Assembly: GCF_949987515.2 (NCBI RefSeq)
Contig: NC_082694.2
Span: 13,757,958 to 13,821,957, forward strand
DNA from: Delphinus delphis
Lineage: Eukaryota > Chordata > Mammalia > Artiodactyla > Delphinidae
Length of the DNA stretch: 64,000 nt
Direction: 5' to 3'
The translations under genes and the position numbers were made by a program. Positions 22,819 through 31,508 of the stretch are shown here, in pieces (within the stretch, counting starts at the first letter, position 1; each line of letters opens with the position of its first letter). The notes under the pieces are model-generated. The model worked only from the letters and a program-made list of their open reading frames with translations, was not told where the DNA came from and did not search any database.

Positions 22819-23904
22819 ACAAACCTACAAGGACAAGAAGAACAGAACAGAGTCAACAGCAGCAAAATATTAGGTTGAGTGGTAACCGCCTTAACTGACC
22901 CGTGGAGCCGAACAGAAGAGCTGGTGGAACTAGAAAGCAAAGAGACATTGAAATCCTTTTGAAATGGGATAAGGATATACATATTGGGGGAATGAGGCAA
23001 TGTCGCAGGGTGGGCAGGAAAGATGCAGAGCCCAGGTCCTTAGTCAAGATAAGCAAGACTGGGTGGGGGGGGGGGGGGCATGGTCAGAGGGGTGGGAGGG
23101 GGCACTCAGTGAGGGTCCCTGAGCCAGCACAAAGCAGAGTGGAGTGTCCATAAAGGACCTGAGGATTTTGACAACAAAGGCAAAAAGTGTGAAGAGCCAA
23201 ACCTGAATTCACGTAGCTCCACAGCTGCCTGCGGAGCTGGTCCGCGATGGGTTTCTCTGAGTAGGGTGAGAGAAGACGCAGGGCTGGATGCCAAGCAGAC
23301 AGACAGGGAGCCAGGGAACTCCAGGGCCGAGCTCAAAGGGCTCATCACTAGTGGAAACCCGCTGCAAACCACAAGCCTCAATATGTAAATCTCCAAGGGT
23401 CCATAAGCCCTGGTACGTTGCTGCTGTTGTCGCTTTCACTCTAGAACGTCAAGAAACACCTGCAGCCTTAATGGCCTTGTGGAAACAAGATGAGTGTCTA
23501 CATTTTCCAGAGTGGGACCAAAATCTTGAGTCACGTTACGGCACACGCGTTTGCACACGGTTGGGCAAAGGACTTTGCTTCTCTCAGCATGTCTCTCTTC
23601 AGAGATGAATGGAAAGAGGCACAGCTCCAAGGCAGCAAACCAGCAGCGAGTTTTCAAGTGACCTCCTCTGCCTCCCTCCTTCCAGGCTAATGGAGCCATC
23701 CTTGCCCCCTTGGAGACGCAGGGCAGATGTCCATCTGTGGCACTCTAGCCCGAAGACCAGCAATTGATCAGATTCTGAGCACCACTGAATGTGGACTCCA
23801 GAATTTCCTCCTACCCTTTTGGAATATCAGCTTAAGTCAAGTACAAATGACAGAAATATGATCCTAAGGAGGGAGGGATCAAACTGAAGTCAAAAGAATC
23901 ACCT
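22819..23904. other. J-proximal V-J interval, mostly unique
   Basis: Largely unique sequence with a G-run at 23065-23079 (12 or more G). Mouse has Sis and other hypersensitive sites in this interval, but I recognise no motif that proves one here. The overlapping open frames on both strands (23106-23699) have no gene support. Confidence 0.35.
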
Positions 23905-23905
23905 G

Positions 23906-24119
23906 GGGCTTCCCTGGTGGCGCAGTGGTTGGAAGTCCGCCTGCCGATGCAGGGGACACGGGTTCGTGCCCCGGTCCAGGAGGATCCCACATGCCGCGGA
24001 GCGGCTGCGCCCGTGAGCCATGGCCGCTGAGCCCGCGCTTCCGGAGCCTGTGCTCCGCAACGGGAGAGGCCACAACAGTGAGAGGCCCGCGTACAGCAAA
24101 AAAAAAAAAAAAAAAAAAA
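23906..24119 (+). mobile_element. CHR-2-type SINE with TSD
   Basis: Full length with a 21-A tail. The direct repeat aagaatcacctg is found immediately before and after. It lies about 550 bp upstream of the first J segment. Confidence 0.94.
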
Positions 24120-24662
24120 GAATCACCTGCCTGGGACCCTACTGTGAATGATGAGCTGAAGAAAACCTTTGAACCACAAACTTCAGGATGGATTATCAGA
24201 CACAAATATTCAGCAGGCAGGTAGGGAAGCCCCCATCCTTCAACCTTTGTGAAGAGCAAAATTGTGTCATTGTGTCTCTAAAATGCTCGGTGATTTACTC
24301 TATGGTACTGGTGGGAGGCAGACCTCTCAAATAGGCTGGTTAATCATGTCAAATAAAAACCAAAAATGGTGTTTCTTGAAATATTAGAGCTGAGGAACAT
24401 TGATAAGATAGCTAGCTTATCAAGAGTCTTCAGGGTAACTTATAAACATGCACTTAGCCTCTCCCTCTCTCTCTCTCTCTATCCCCACAAGCAGTTTAGA
24501 ATTTATTCTAAGAATCTAACTTTGTTGCGGGCCACATGGAAAGCAGCTTCAGTGATGAGTTTGTTGGAATTCTCCCCCAAATTTTCTATTTCCATCACTC
24601 ATGCATAAATCCAAGAACCTCTCAGACTAGTTTATTGACACGGCCTTTCCTCAGTGTATACA
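24120..24662. other. Region just upstream of the J cluster
   Basis: This contains a (CT)n run at 24461-24481. No J segment matching human J1 (W-T-F-G) was found here. Germline kappa transcripts normally start in this position, but no promoter could be pinpointed. Confidence 0.45.
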
Positions 24663-24708
24663 CTTCGTGTGTATACTTTCGGCTCAGGAACCAAAATAGA
24701 GATCAAAC
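24663..24708 (+). pseudogene. IGKJ: Jkappa segment 1 (J2-like), defective
   Basis: Coding part 24670-24708 reads Y-T-F-G-S-G-T-K-I-E-I-K, with the F-G-x-G bulge intact and closest to human IGKJ2. Two lesions remove function. The 3' splice donor is lost: aaac is followed by agaagt, not gtaagt. The heptamer position reads CTTCGTG (24663-24669; CACTGTG expected), with no good nonamer 23 bp upstream (tttattgac). It could neither be efficiently recombined nor spliced to IGKC. Confidence 0.88.
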
Positions 24709-24940
24709 AGAAGTATTTTTTTCAACCGATTCTTTGCCGTTTCTGTCTAATTGGTTTGCTTTTTGTTCCTTTTTGCATGTTTTCATTAATTAGGTGTCAG
24801 GGATAAAACAAATTTCATTCCCAGATTAGGTACAGAGGAGGGGAAATTGTTCTACAGGAGGCTAACTGATGACTAATTTTTAAGATTTCCAAACCAAAAT
24901 AACTGAATTGCGGAAGGGGGTTTGCTGCCCTTTCAGGGTA

Positions 24941-24978
24941 GGGTTTTGTGCGAGTGGAAGTTACGGGGAATCACCGTG
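24941..24978 (+). other. 23-type RSS of J segment 2
   Basis: Nonamer GGGTTTTGT (24941-24949; 8/9), 22-bp spacer, heptamer CACCGTG (24972-24978; 6/7 and the critical GTG at the coding border kept). It is usable in principle, with a spacer one base short of 23. Confidence 0.85.
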
Positions 24979-25016
24979 GTTCACTTTCAGCCCAGGGACC
25001 ACAGTGGAGATTAAAT
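24979..25016 (+). CDS. IGKJ: Jkappa segment 2 (J3-like) with FG->FS change
   Basis: 38 bp, the same length as human IGKJ3. It reads F-T-F-S-P-G-T-T-V-E-I-K and has a good splice donor (t|gtgagt). The conserved F-G-x-G motif is F-S-P-G: the first Gly codon GGC is AGC. That Gly forms the bulge that lets the G strand pack in the light-chain V domain, so products may fold poorly. It is potentially rearranging but functionally doubtful (an 'ORF'-class J). Confidence 0.88.
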
Positions 25017-25019
25017 GTG

Positions 25020-25066
25020 AGTTATCTGTTTTTTGCTCAGTTATCTGTTTTTGCTCAGTTATCTGT
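25020..25066 (+). repeat. Tandem repeat, ~18 bp x 2.5
   Basis: The unit agttatctgtttttgctc repeats, starting within the donor of J segment 2. The first copy has one extra T and the last copy is partial. Confidence 0.9.
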
Positions 25067-25068
25067 GC

Positions 25069-25107
25069 GGTTTTTGTCCTGCTGTATCATTTGTGCAAAT
25101 TTGTGAC
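25069..25107 (+). other. Orphan RSS nonamer between J2 and J3
   Basis: Perfect 23-RSS nonamer GGTTTTTGT (25069-25077). The heptamer position 23 bp on is ttgtgac, which lacks the GTG border; the nearest partial match (atttgtg) would need a 21-bp spacer. No F-G-x-G follows. It could be a relict of a lost J or chance. Confidence 0.5.
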
Positions 25108-25298
25108 ATTTTGGTTAAATGAGCCATTCCTGGTGACCCAAAAGTTAAAAGGCAGAAAACCAGAAGATAGTCAATTTTTAAGCTGAACAGAAAAGTGGAT
25201 GAATTTGTAAGGAGAGTAGGGTTTGTGGAGAGAAAGGGGAAGAAAAATCTGGATTTTTCTGTGAATTAGCCTTTTTCCTGTGATTGGCTTCAGAGGGA

Positions 25299-25337
25299 GG
25301 TTTTTGATCAGGGGGGTGTTTTAGCTCACTCACTGTG
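25299..25337 (+). other. 23-RSS of J segment 3
   Basis: Nonamer GGTTTTTGA (25299-25307; 8/9), exactly 23-bp spacer, perfect heptamer CACTGTG (25331-25337). It is the best RSS of the cluster. Confidence 0.95.
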
Positions 25338-25377
25338 GCTTATACGTTCGGCCAGGGGACCAAGGTGGAAATCAAAC
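25338..25377 (+). CDS. IGKJ: Jkappa segment 3, the only fully canonical J
   Basis: 40 bp reading A-Y-T-F-G-Q-G-T-K-V-E-I-K in the F-G-x-G frame, followed by a perfect donor (c|gtaagt at 25378). A J segment supplies the end of CDR3 and framework 4 and is joined to V by RAG and to IGKC by splicing. By position it corresponds to human J4, while the residues match J1/J4 types. RSS, F-G-Q-G and donor are all intact, so it should carry most or all productive joins. Confidence 0.95.
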
Positions 25378-25614
25378 GTAAGTGCACTTCTCTACTCCTC
25401 TTTCTTATAGAGTCGTGAAATTTGGGGGTTTTCATGCTTGGGATGTGAGTTGAGGTCACTTTCGAAGAGAATGGGATTCTTCTGAAAATGAGATCAGAAA
25501 GGGACTGAACATCAGGTTGTCTCAGAAGAGCACAGAGCTAGTTAGTTGACGTGGCATCTAAATGGCCAGATTTTCTCTGTATCTGACAGTCAAATGACTT
25601 TAGCAGCAAAAACA

Positions 25615-25653
25615 GATTTTTGTTGAGGGGAAAGTAATTAAGTTAACGCTGAG
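25615..25653 (+). other. 23-RSS of J segment 4, damaged heptamer
   Basis: Nonamer GATTTTTGT (25615-25623; 8/9), 23-bp spacer, heptamer CGCTGAG (25647-25653). Read from the coding end the heptamer is CTCAGCG where CACAGTG is expected. The second of the three near-invariant CAC bases is changed, which normally cripples RAG cleavage. Confidence 0.85.
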
Positions 25654-25691
25654 GACCACCTTTGGCCAAGGGACACGTCTGGAGATTAAAC
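25654..25691 (+). CDS. IGKJ: Jkappa segment 4 (J5-like)
   Basis: 38 bp reading T-T-F-G-Q-G-T-R-L-E-I-K, diagnostic of human IGKJ5 type (T-R-L-E-I-K), with a perfect donor (c|gtaagt). Coding and splice parts are intact. The RSS heptamer is the weak point, so use in joins is expected to be rare. Confidence 0.92.
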
Positions 25692-26470
25692 GTAAGTAAT
25701 TTTTCTCTACTACCTTCTGAAATGTGTCTGGGTCTAAATGCCAGTGTTGACTTTTAGAGGCTTAAGTATGAGTTTTGTGGAGATGGGTAAGTGAGAACAT
25801 TTCAGATTTTTTATCAGTTTCAAAAGTTAAACTCAGCTCCAAACCTGGGTTTGTAGACAAAAAGATTAATCTACACTGAATGACTCAAAGGGAAAAAAAA
25901 TTAGTGTCGATGAAAAAGGAATCCTTGCAGCTCTAAAAGAGTTAAAGCGAATTAATTTTCATTGAAATTTGCCGAATATTGTATTGATTTTTGCTTGTAT
26001 GTACAACACGGAAAAGTAGAGAAATGTATTTCTTAGTCTGTTTTCTCTCTTGTGTCCGATATATTATTTTGTAAGAATAAAAATCAATAGGATGCATTAC
26101 AAAATCAGTAAGAAGTTAGAAAAGCATATTTATTTGTGTTAAAGGTGCCGCTTAATTGCGAATCAGAAGCACCGTCATTTTTAGAGGCTAAAATGAGCGC
26201 TAAACTGTCAATATTTAGAAATTCTATACCTTAACAGATTACTCTTTTTTAGAAAGCCACATTTCTATATTAGACTAAACTGGAAATGATCTCTTATCAT
26301 AATGGAGGAAAGACGGTTGTCCCCAAAAGCTCAGTTTTGAAGTAATTTGTTTAAGTGAAGGAAAATAAAATAATTGCGATTTTTAGATGCCCACGGACAT
26401 GTAGAAAAATAGGAAATATTTTAATGAGTATGTTCCTTGTTATTACTTGCTGGTGTTTTTATACTGCAGA
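25692..26470. other. IGKC intron: Proximal J-C intron
   Basis: AT-rich intron that remains in every rearranged kappa gene. No repeats were recognised, which is unusual for this window and consistent with constraint around the J cluster. Confidence 0.5.
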
Positions 26471-26473
26471 GGA

Positions 26474-26651
26474 GGCCGTGGCACAGCTAGGGTGGTCTGT
26501 AGACTTCTTGGCGGTCTCTTTTCGTGATTGAATGACGTTGGCGGCCGGGTCCCAGGGCTCTGGTGACGGCGCACCTGGCCGCTAAATGCCGCCAAAGGCC
26601 ACGGCAACCCCGCGATCGCCCGTTCAGCTGTGCCGTGGCCCTCTTTCCTAA
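26474..26651. promoter_or_regulatory. GC-rich dyad block in the J-C intron
   Basis: A CpG-rich island of about 180 bp within AT-rich intron. Outer arms ggccgtggcacagct (26474-26488) and agctgtgccgtggcc (26626-26640) are inverted with 13/15 pairing. An inner stem ttggcggc/gccgccaa (26539-26546, 26588-26595) is perfect. It ends about 11 bp before the isolated heptamer. The left arm region resembles what I recall of the human sequence just upstream of the intronic RSS. Function is unknown. Confidence 0.65.
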
Positions 26652-26658
26652 CACAGTG
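26652..26658 (+). other. Intronic recombination heptamer (iRSS)
   Basis: An isolated perfect CACAGTG in V-like (12-RSS) orientation in the J-C intron, with no consensus nonamer at 12 or 23 bp. In human and mouse such an intronic heptamer recombines with Kde/RS to delete Ckappa while keeping the VJ join. A Kde with a CACTGTG heptamer lies at 53377-53415, which makes the pair complete. Confidence 0.8.
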
Positions 26659-26699
26659 ATACAAATAATGTCGCTAACGGAAGAGAACAGAAATGTGAT

Positions 26700-26922
26700 G
26701 GGCATGAGTTAACATGGGGAAAACAGGGAGAAACCTGATTTTTATTAGCGATTCCAGAAATGAAATTCACATTATTATATCCTCTTAATAAAAATTTCCA
26801 GTAGAAGACTATAAAGAACTTAAAGCTATTTTTTTGCAGGGATATGTAATTTCTTAAATATCTTCTCATCAAATGTATTTAAGTAATAAAGGCTCAATCC
26901 AAATGAAATACATATATATACG

Positions 26923-26953
<31 letters not shown>

Positions 26954-27900
26954 TGTTTCAGGGCAAAATCGACACCAGCAAAAATATAACTGAAGGCCAG
27001 CAACAATCTGGCCGTTCAGATTTTGATCAATTAATTTTTACTGAGTTCAAAATAAATATCATTAAGATATATTTGCTGACAAAAAATCAGATAAATTTGT
27101 GACATGTTTTTAATTTTCAGAAATTTAATGGCTTCAGTAGGATTATATTTCAGGTGTACAAAATATCTAGCCATATGTAAATGCCATTGATAAAAACTTA
27201 ATAGAATATATTTTCCAATCCCCACATTCTGTGATTAGAACGTTTTTAATCGGGCTATTTTAATTATATACCCTTTAACATAGTTTAGTTATTTGTTATT
27301 GTCGTTGTTTACTCCAGGTAATTTCAAAAGCAATACTTGAAAAAGATTATTCTTGGTTTGTGACAACCTGACAGGACTATTTTAGGGCCATTTTAAAACC
27401 CTTTTCAAACTATTTAAACCATGTAAGTATTTTAAACTTACTTTAAACTTGTAATCAAGTACTTTAAACTTGTTCTAAAACTGTATTTAGGGCCTTTTAA
27501 ACATCTTTTAATAAATTTTAAACTCCATCAGAAAGCTAGTAAGAGGTCTTACAAGAGTTTCCATATCAAATATGCTAATTGTTTAATGCAAGATAGAAAG
27601 TTTAAAGCTGTCAAAAATTGACCCAAATAGGAGTATCTTCATAGAATATTTCCTCTCCTTTTTTTCTAGAATTCATATTATTTTGCTACTAAGGCTATTT
27701 TATAAAATTCTCTGAAAAAGATAGTGATGATGGTTAAAAGAGAAGAAAGTATCAAAACATTAAAATTTCAGTATCTTATATTAAACTGCTTGGTTAACAT
27801 GGAGACTTATAGCTTTATAAAGGTTTATAGCTTTATAAAAATCTCTTCCCTTATCTGTGGCTTTTCACAGCAAAAGAAGATTCTTGGTTTGTTATTTAAC
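26700..27900. promoter_or_regulatory. AT-rich MAR-like region
   Basis: About 1.2 kb of strongly AT-rich sequence, including a (TA)n run (26909-26951) and many ATATTT/AATAAA tracts, directly upstream of iEkappa. Mouse and human have a matrix attachment region at this place, affecting accessibility and hypermutation. The assignment rests on composition and position only. Confidence 0.6.
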
Positions 27901-27929
27901 TCATGCTCTCCCACCTGAGGGCTTGAAGG

Positions 27930-28110
27930 CCCACAAAGGGGATTCCCAGCAGGCCATCTGGCAGCTGTTTATGGTCAGAAGTGAAGCTAGCCAGTTCCTC
28001 CTGGGCAGGTGGCCAAAATTACAGTTGACCCTCCTGGTCTGGCTGAACCTTGCCCCATATGGTGACAGCCATCAGGCCAGGACCCAGGTCTCCCTCTGAG
28101 GCCTTGGCGA
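27930..28110 (+). promoter_or_regulatory. iEkappa: Intronic kappa enhancer iEkappa (core)
   Basis: All hallmark sites occur in the right order: kappaB GGGGATTCCC (27938-27947), kappaE1 CATCTGG (27955-27961) followed by CAGCTG, kappaE2 GCAGGTGG (28005-28012), and kappaE3 CATATGG (28056-28062; CATGTGG in mouse). The run around kappaE2 (gcaggtggccaaaattac) matches the mouse enhancer as I recall it. NF-kappaB and E2A-type bHLH factors act here to open the J cluster and drive germline and rearranged kappa transcription. It lies about 0.6 kb upstream of IGKC. Confidence 0.93.
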
Positions 28111-28702
28111 GGAGTGGGTGAGTTGCTGGCCTGATCACAGAGGGTGAAGTGGCCGATCCCCCCACCGACCCGGGTCCAGACTGAGTTTGGGGCTCACCCT
28201 GCCTGGTGGGTCTGACCCCAACACGCCCGAAGGAAGCCCAGGAAGTGAAAGGCAGCCTGATATCACTGCACAGAACTAGGAGAGGCACAGGGGAAACGAT
28301 CTGTGCAAGTCCTGTTCTCACTTCTAAACTCTGACGGGTCCAATGAAGTGGTTTTGTTTCTTGGCCTGAAGCACTGGGTTCCCTGCAGGAGGCAGAGAAC
28401 ACAGATGAAGGAGAGAAAGGTAAGGTCAGAAGGGCATGCAAAGAGCTTCGAAAGGCTGCAAAGACTTCAAACAAAACAATTTAGAACTTTCTTAAGGGGT
28501 AGGGGCTAGGGGAAAATCTCCAAATCATGGCGATGAGAAATACGCTTCCTGGCTTCCCTAGTTGCTCCCTGGATGCCACAGAATAAGCCTGCTGCTCTCT
28601 GCATGTCTGTCCCTTGCAGTTCCAGGCTCACCCACAAACAATGCACCCAAGTGGAGAACTTCCCTGTTACTTAAACACCACCCCCTATGCTTCCTTCCTC
28701 AG
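28111..28702 (+). other. IGKC intron: Distal J-C intron up to the IGKC acceptor
   Basis: Unique intron. Its 3' end is the pyrimidine tract and acceptor ttccttcctcag at 28691-28702. No further exon was seen. Confidence 0.7.
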
Positions 28703-29025
28703 GCTCTGATGCTCGGCCATCTGTCTTCCTCTTCCACCCATCCGAACAGCAGTTAGAGACCGGAACTGCCTCTGTCATGTGCTTAGTGAATGGCTTTTAC
28801 CCCAAAACTATCAAAGTCAGTTGGAAAGTGGATGGAGTTGTCCAAGACAGCAACATCCAGGAGAGTTTCACTGAGCAGGACCGCAAGGACAGCACATACA
28901 GCCTCAGCAGCACCCTGACGCTGTCCAGCTCCGAGTACCAAAGCCATAGTCTCTATACCTGCGAGGTCAGTCACCAGTCCCTGGCCTCCGCCCTGGTCAA
29001 GAGCTTCAATAAGAACGACTGTTAG
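28703..29025 (+). CDS. IGKC: Immunoglobulin kappa constant region
   Basis: Single exon encoding the kappa constant domain, which pairs with CH1 of the heavy chain in surface and secreted antibody. It follows a good acceptor at 28701-28702. The first codon is completed by the C of the J segment, giving [11 protein letters not shown]. The C1-set fold is intact: first Cys in [10 protein letters not shown], Trp in S-W-K-V-D-G, second Cys in L-Y-T-C-E-V-S-H, and the terminal inter-chain Cys in F-N-K-N-D-C followed by TAG. Its 106 full codons plus the split one are the normal length. The artiodactyl-like start fits the inferred host. One oddity is F-H-P-S where most species have F-P-P-S. No lesion was seen, so it should be functional. 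Confidence 0.98.
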
Positions 29026-29192
29026 AGCGAGAGGCCTGCAGGCTCGTCCATCACCTGGGCTGGGTCCCAGCCCCCTTCCTCGCCTCTTCAGGCCTCGGGC
29101 CCTTTTCCCTATTGCAATCCTCCAGCCCATCTCCCCACCTCACCGTCCTCCCCCTCTTTGGTTTTAATCATGCTAATGTTGGGGGGAAAATG

Positions 29193-29202
29193 AATAAATA
29201 AA
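29193..29202 (+). terminator. IGKC: IGKC polyadenylation signal
   Basis: Two overlapping AATAAA (29193-29198, 29197-29202) in a conserved 3' UTR context (tgctaatgttggggggaaa before, gtgaatctttgcacctgtg after). Cleavage is expected near 29215-29225, giving a 3' UTR of about 195 nt. Confidence 0.93.
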
Positions 29203-29267
29203 GTGAATCTTTGCACCTGTGATTTCTCTCTCCTTCCTGAGTTAAGCTTTTTAAACATTGTTTTTCT

Positions 29268-30208
29268 TTTCCTTTTTTAACATGTTTATTGGAGTATAAT
29301 TGCTTTACAATGGTGTGTTAGTTTCTGCTTTATAACAAAATGAATCAGCTACACATATACATATGTTCCCATATCTCTTCCCTCTTGCGTCTCCCTCCCT
29401 CCCTCCCTCCCTCCCTATCCCACCCCTCTAGGTGGTCACAAAGCACCAAGCTGATCTCCCTGTGCTATGTGGCTGCTTCCCGCTAGCTATCTATTTTACA
29501 TTTGGTAGTGTATATATGTCCATGCCACTCTCTCACTTCGTCCCAGCTTACCCTTCCCCCTCCCCATATCCTCAAGTCCATTCTCTGGTAGGTCTGCATC
29601 TTTATTCCCGTCTTGCCCCTAGTTCTTCATGACCTTTTTTTTTTTTTCTTTAGATTCCATATATATGTGTTAGCATACGGTATTTATTTTTCCCTTTCTG
29701 ACTTACTTCACTCTGTATGACAGTCTCTAGGTCCATCCACCTCACGAAGATATACAGATTGCCAACAGACACATGAAAGAATGCTCAACATCATTAATCA
29801 TTAGAGAAATGCAAATCAAAACTACAATGAGATATCATCTCACACCGGTCAGAATGGCCATCATCAAAAAATCTAGAAACAATAAATGCTGGAGAGGGTG
29901 TAGAGAAAAGGGAACCCTCTTGCACTGTTGGTGGGAATGTAACTTGATACAGCCACTATAGAGAACAGTATGGAGTTTCCTTAAAAAACTAAAACTAGAA
30001 CTACCATACGACCCAGCAATCCCACTACTGGGCATATACACTGAGAAAACCATAATTCAAAAAGAGTCATGTGCCACAGTGTTCATTGCAGCTCTATTTA
30101 CAATAGCCAGGACATGGAAGCAACCTAAGTGTCCATCGACAGATGAATGGATAAAGAAGATGTGGCACATATATACAATGGAATATTACTCAGCCATAAA
30201 AAGGAACA
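29268..30208 (-). mobile_element. L1 insertion with 5' inversion (twin priming)
   Basis: The left part (29268 to about 29750) is antisense L1 3' UTR starting with a T-run. The right part (about 29750-30208) is sense-strand ORF2 end. The two parts meet head-to-head near matching L1 positions. A perfect 15-bp TSD aaacattgtttttct flanks the whole (29253-29267, 30209-30223). This is the signature of twin-primed reverse transcription. It landed about 50 bp after the IGKC cleavage region. ORF2 pieces are fragments only. Confidence 0.92.
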
Positions 30209-30223
30209 AAACATTGTTTTTCT

Positions 30224-30600
30224 AATGACCCAGTTTATCTTCCAAGGCGGAGGTCCCCAGTGGGCCGTACGGTAGGAGGCGAGTGGCAGGCAAGTGAGAG
30301 AAGCTTCGTCTGCAGCTCCCCATAGCCTGCATTACCACCTGAACCATCCCCAACCCCACCCCCACCCCCCCACCCCGTGAAAAAATTGTCTTCCACCTGG
30401 TCCCTGGTGCCAAAAAGGTTGGGGGCCGCTGCCAGCAGTTCTAAGGAACTAAATATTGAGTTGCTAAAAACGACACCATCATTTATAAAAATCATCATCC
30501 TCCATTCTACCCTACCGTACTGTCCCCTATAAGACGCTCTTCCATGAAACCCACAAGCCGCCTATCTTCCCAGCCCTCTCCCGGGCCATGCTATGACAGG
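30224..30600. other. Unassigned spacer
   Basis: Contains a C-rich run (30355-30376). No gene was seen; the minus frames over it are unsupported. Confidence 0.4.
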
Positions 30601-30607
30601 CTTGCCT

Positions 30608-30907
30608 CTTTTTTTTTTCTTAATTTATTTATTTTATTTATTTTATTTTTGGCCGTGTTAGGTCTTCATTGCTGCACACAGGGTTTCTCTAGTTGCAGCA
30701 AGCGGGCTTCTCATTGTGGTGGCTCCTCTTGTTGCGGAGCACGGGCTCTAGGTGCACAGGCTTCAGTAGTTGCAGTGCACGGGCTCAGCAGTTGTGGCTC
30801 ACGGGCTTAGTTGCTCTGCAGCATTTGGGATCTTCCCGGACCAGGGCTCGAACCCATGTCCCCTGCATTGGCAGGCGGATTCTCAACGACTGCGCCACCA
30901 GGGAAGC
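30608..30907 (-). mobile_element. CHR-1-type long SINE
   Basis: T-rich left edge with tttatttattttatttttgg, repeated 'agtagttgc/cagcagttgtgg' modules, right edge ccaccagggaagccc. It directly abuts an L1 tail. Confidence 0.88.
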
Positions 30908-30908
30908 C

Positions 30909-31105
30909 CCCCCTTTTTTTTTTAATTGAAATATAGTTAATTTACAATGTTGTGTTAGTTTCAGGGGTACAGCAAAGGGATTCAGTTGTACATATACATA
31001 TATCCACTCTTTTTTAGATTCTATTCCCATATAGGTCATTACAGAGTATTGAGTACTGTTCCCTGTGCCATACAGTAGGTTCTTATTATCTATTTTATTG
31101 GGATT
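30909..31105 (-). mobile_element. L1 3' end (antisense)
   Basis: T-run then aattgaaatatagttaatt and gtacagcaaagggattcag. The flanking gcttgcctct near 30600 and again near 31110 suggests that this L1 and the adjoining SINE together fill one original insertion site. Confidence 0.75.
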
Positions 31106-31506
31106 GAGATGCTTGCCTCTGTGATTCCCCTCTTCAGCAGGCCCTCAGAGTCCTTTTAAGGGTGACGGTTCTTACTATCACATATTCTTTGATCCAGTAG
31201 AATCTAATTTACCAAAAGCAAATCTATCAAAAGAAGCGAACAGCTAGAAAAAGAGTCATCCATGTAAAATAACATCTATGTAAAATAACAAAGCAATGAT
31301 AACGACGTAAGTGAACAAGCAATAGGAAATGTTTAAGTCCATTGCGGCACTTCAACTTAAGGGAATATGATGCCTTTGTTGCATTTTACACACAATACGT
31401 ATCGAGGGCCTTCTATCTGCCGAAGACCATGCTGATTGCTTTCCACAACATAATTTAATTCTCACTACGTTACACGGTTAAAAGCGTTCATTAAAATGTG
31501 AGTCAG
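31106..31506. other. Unassigned spacer
   Basis: AT-rich unique sequence. No gene or clear repeat was seen. Confidence 0.4.
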
Positions 31507-31508
31507 GG

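Noticed and set aside
22902..23699. Overlapping open frames suggesting a gene between V and J
   Set aside because: They overlap on both strands, have low-complexity Gly/Arg runs from a G-tract, and no exon signals.
24120..24660. A missing J1 (W-T-F-G type) upstream of the first J
   Set aside because: Read in all frames for TTCGGC-type F-G-x-G with a donor and RSS; none was found.
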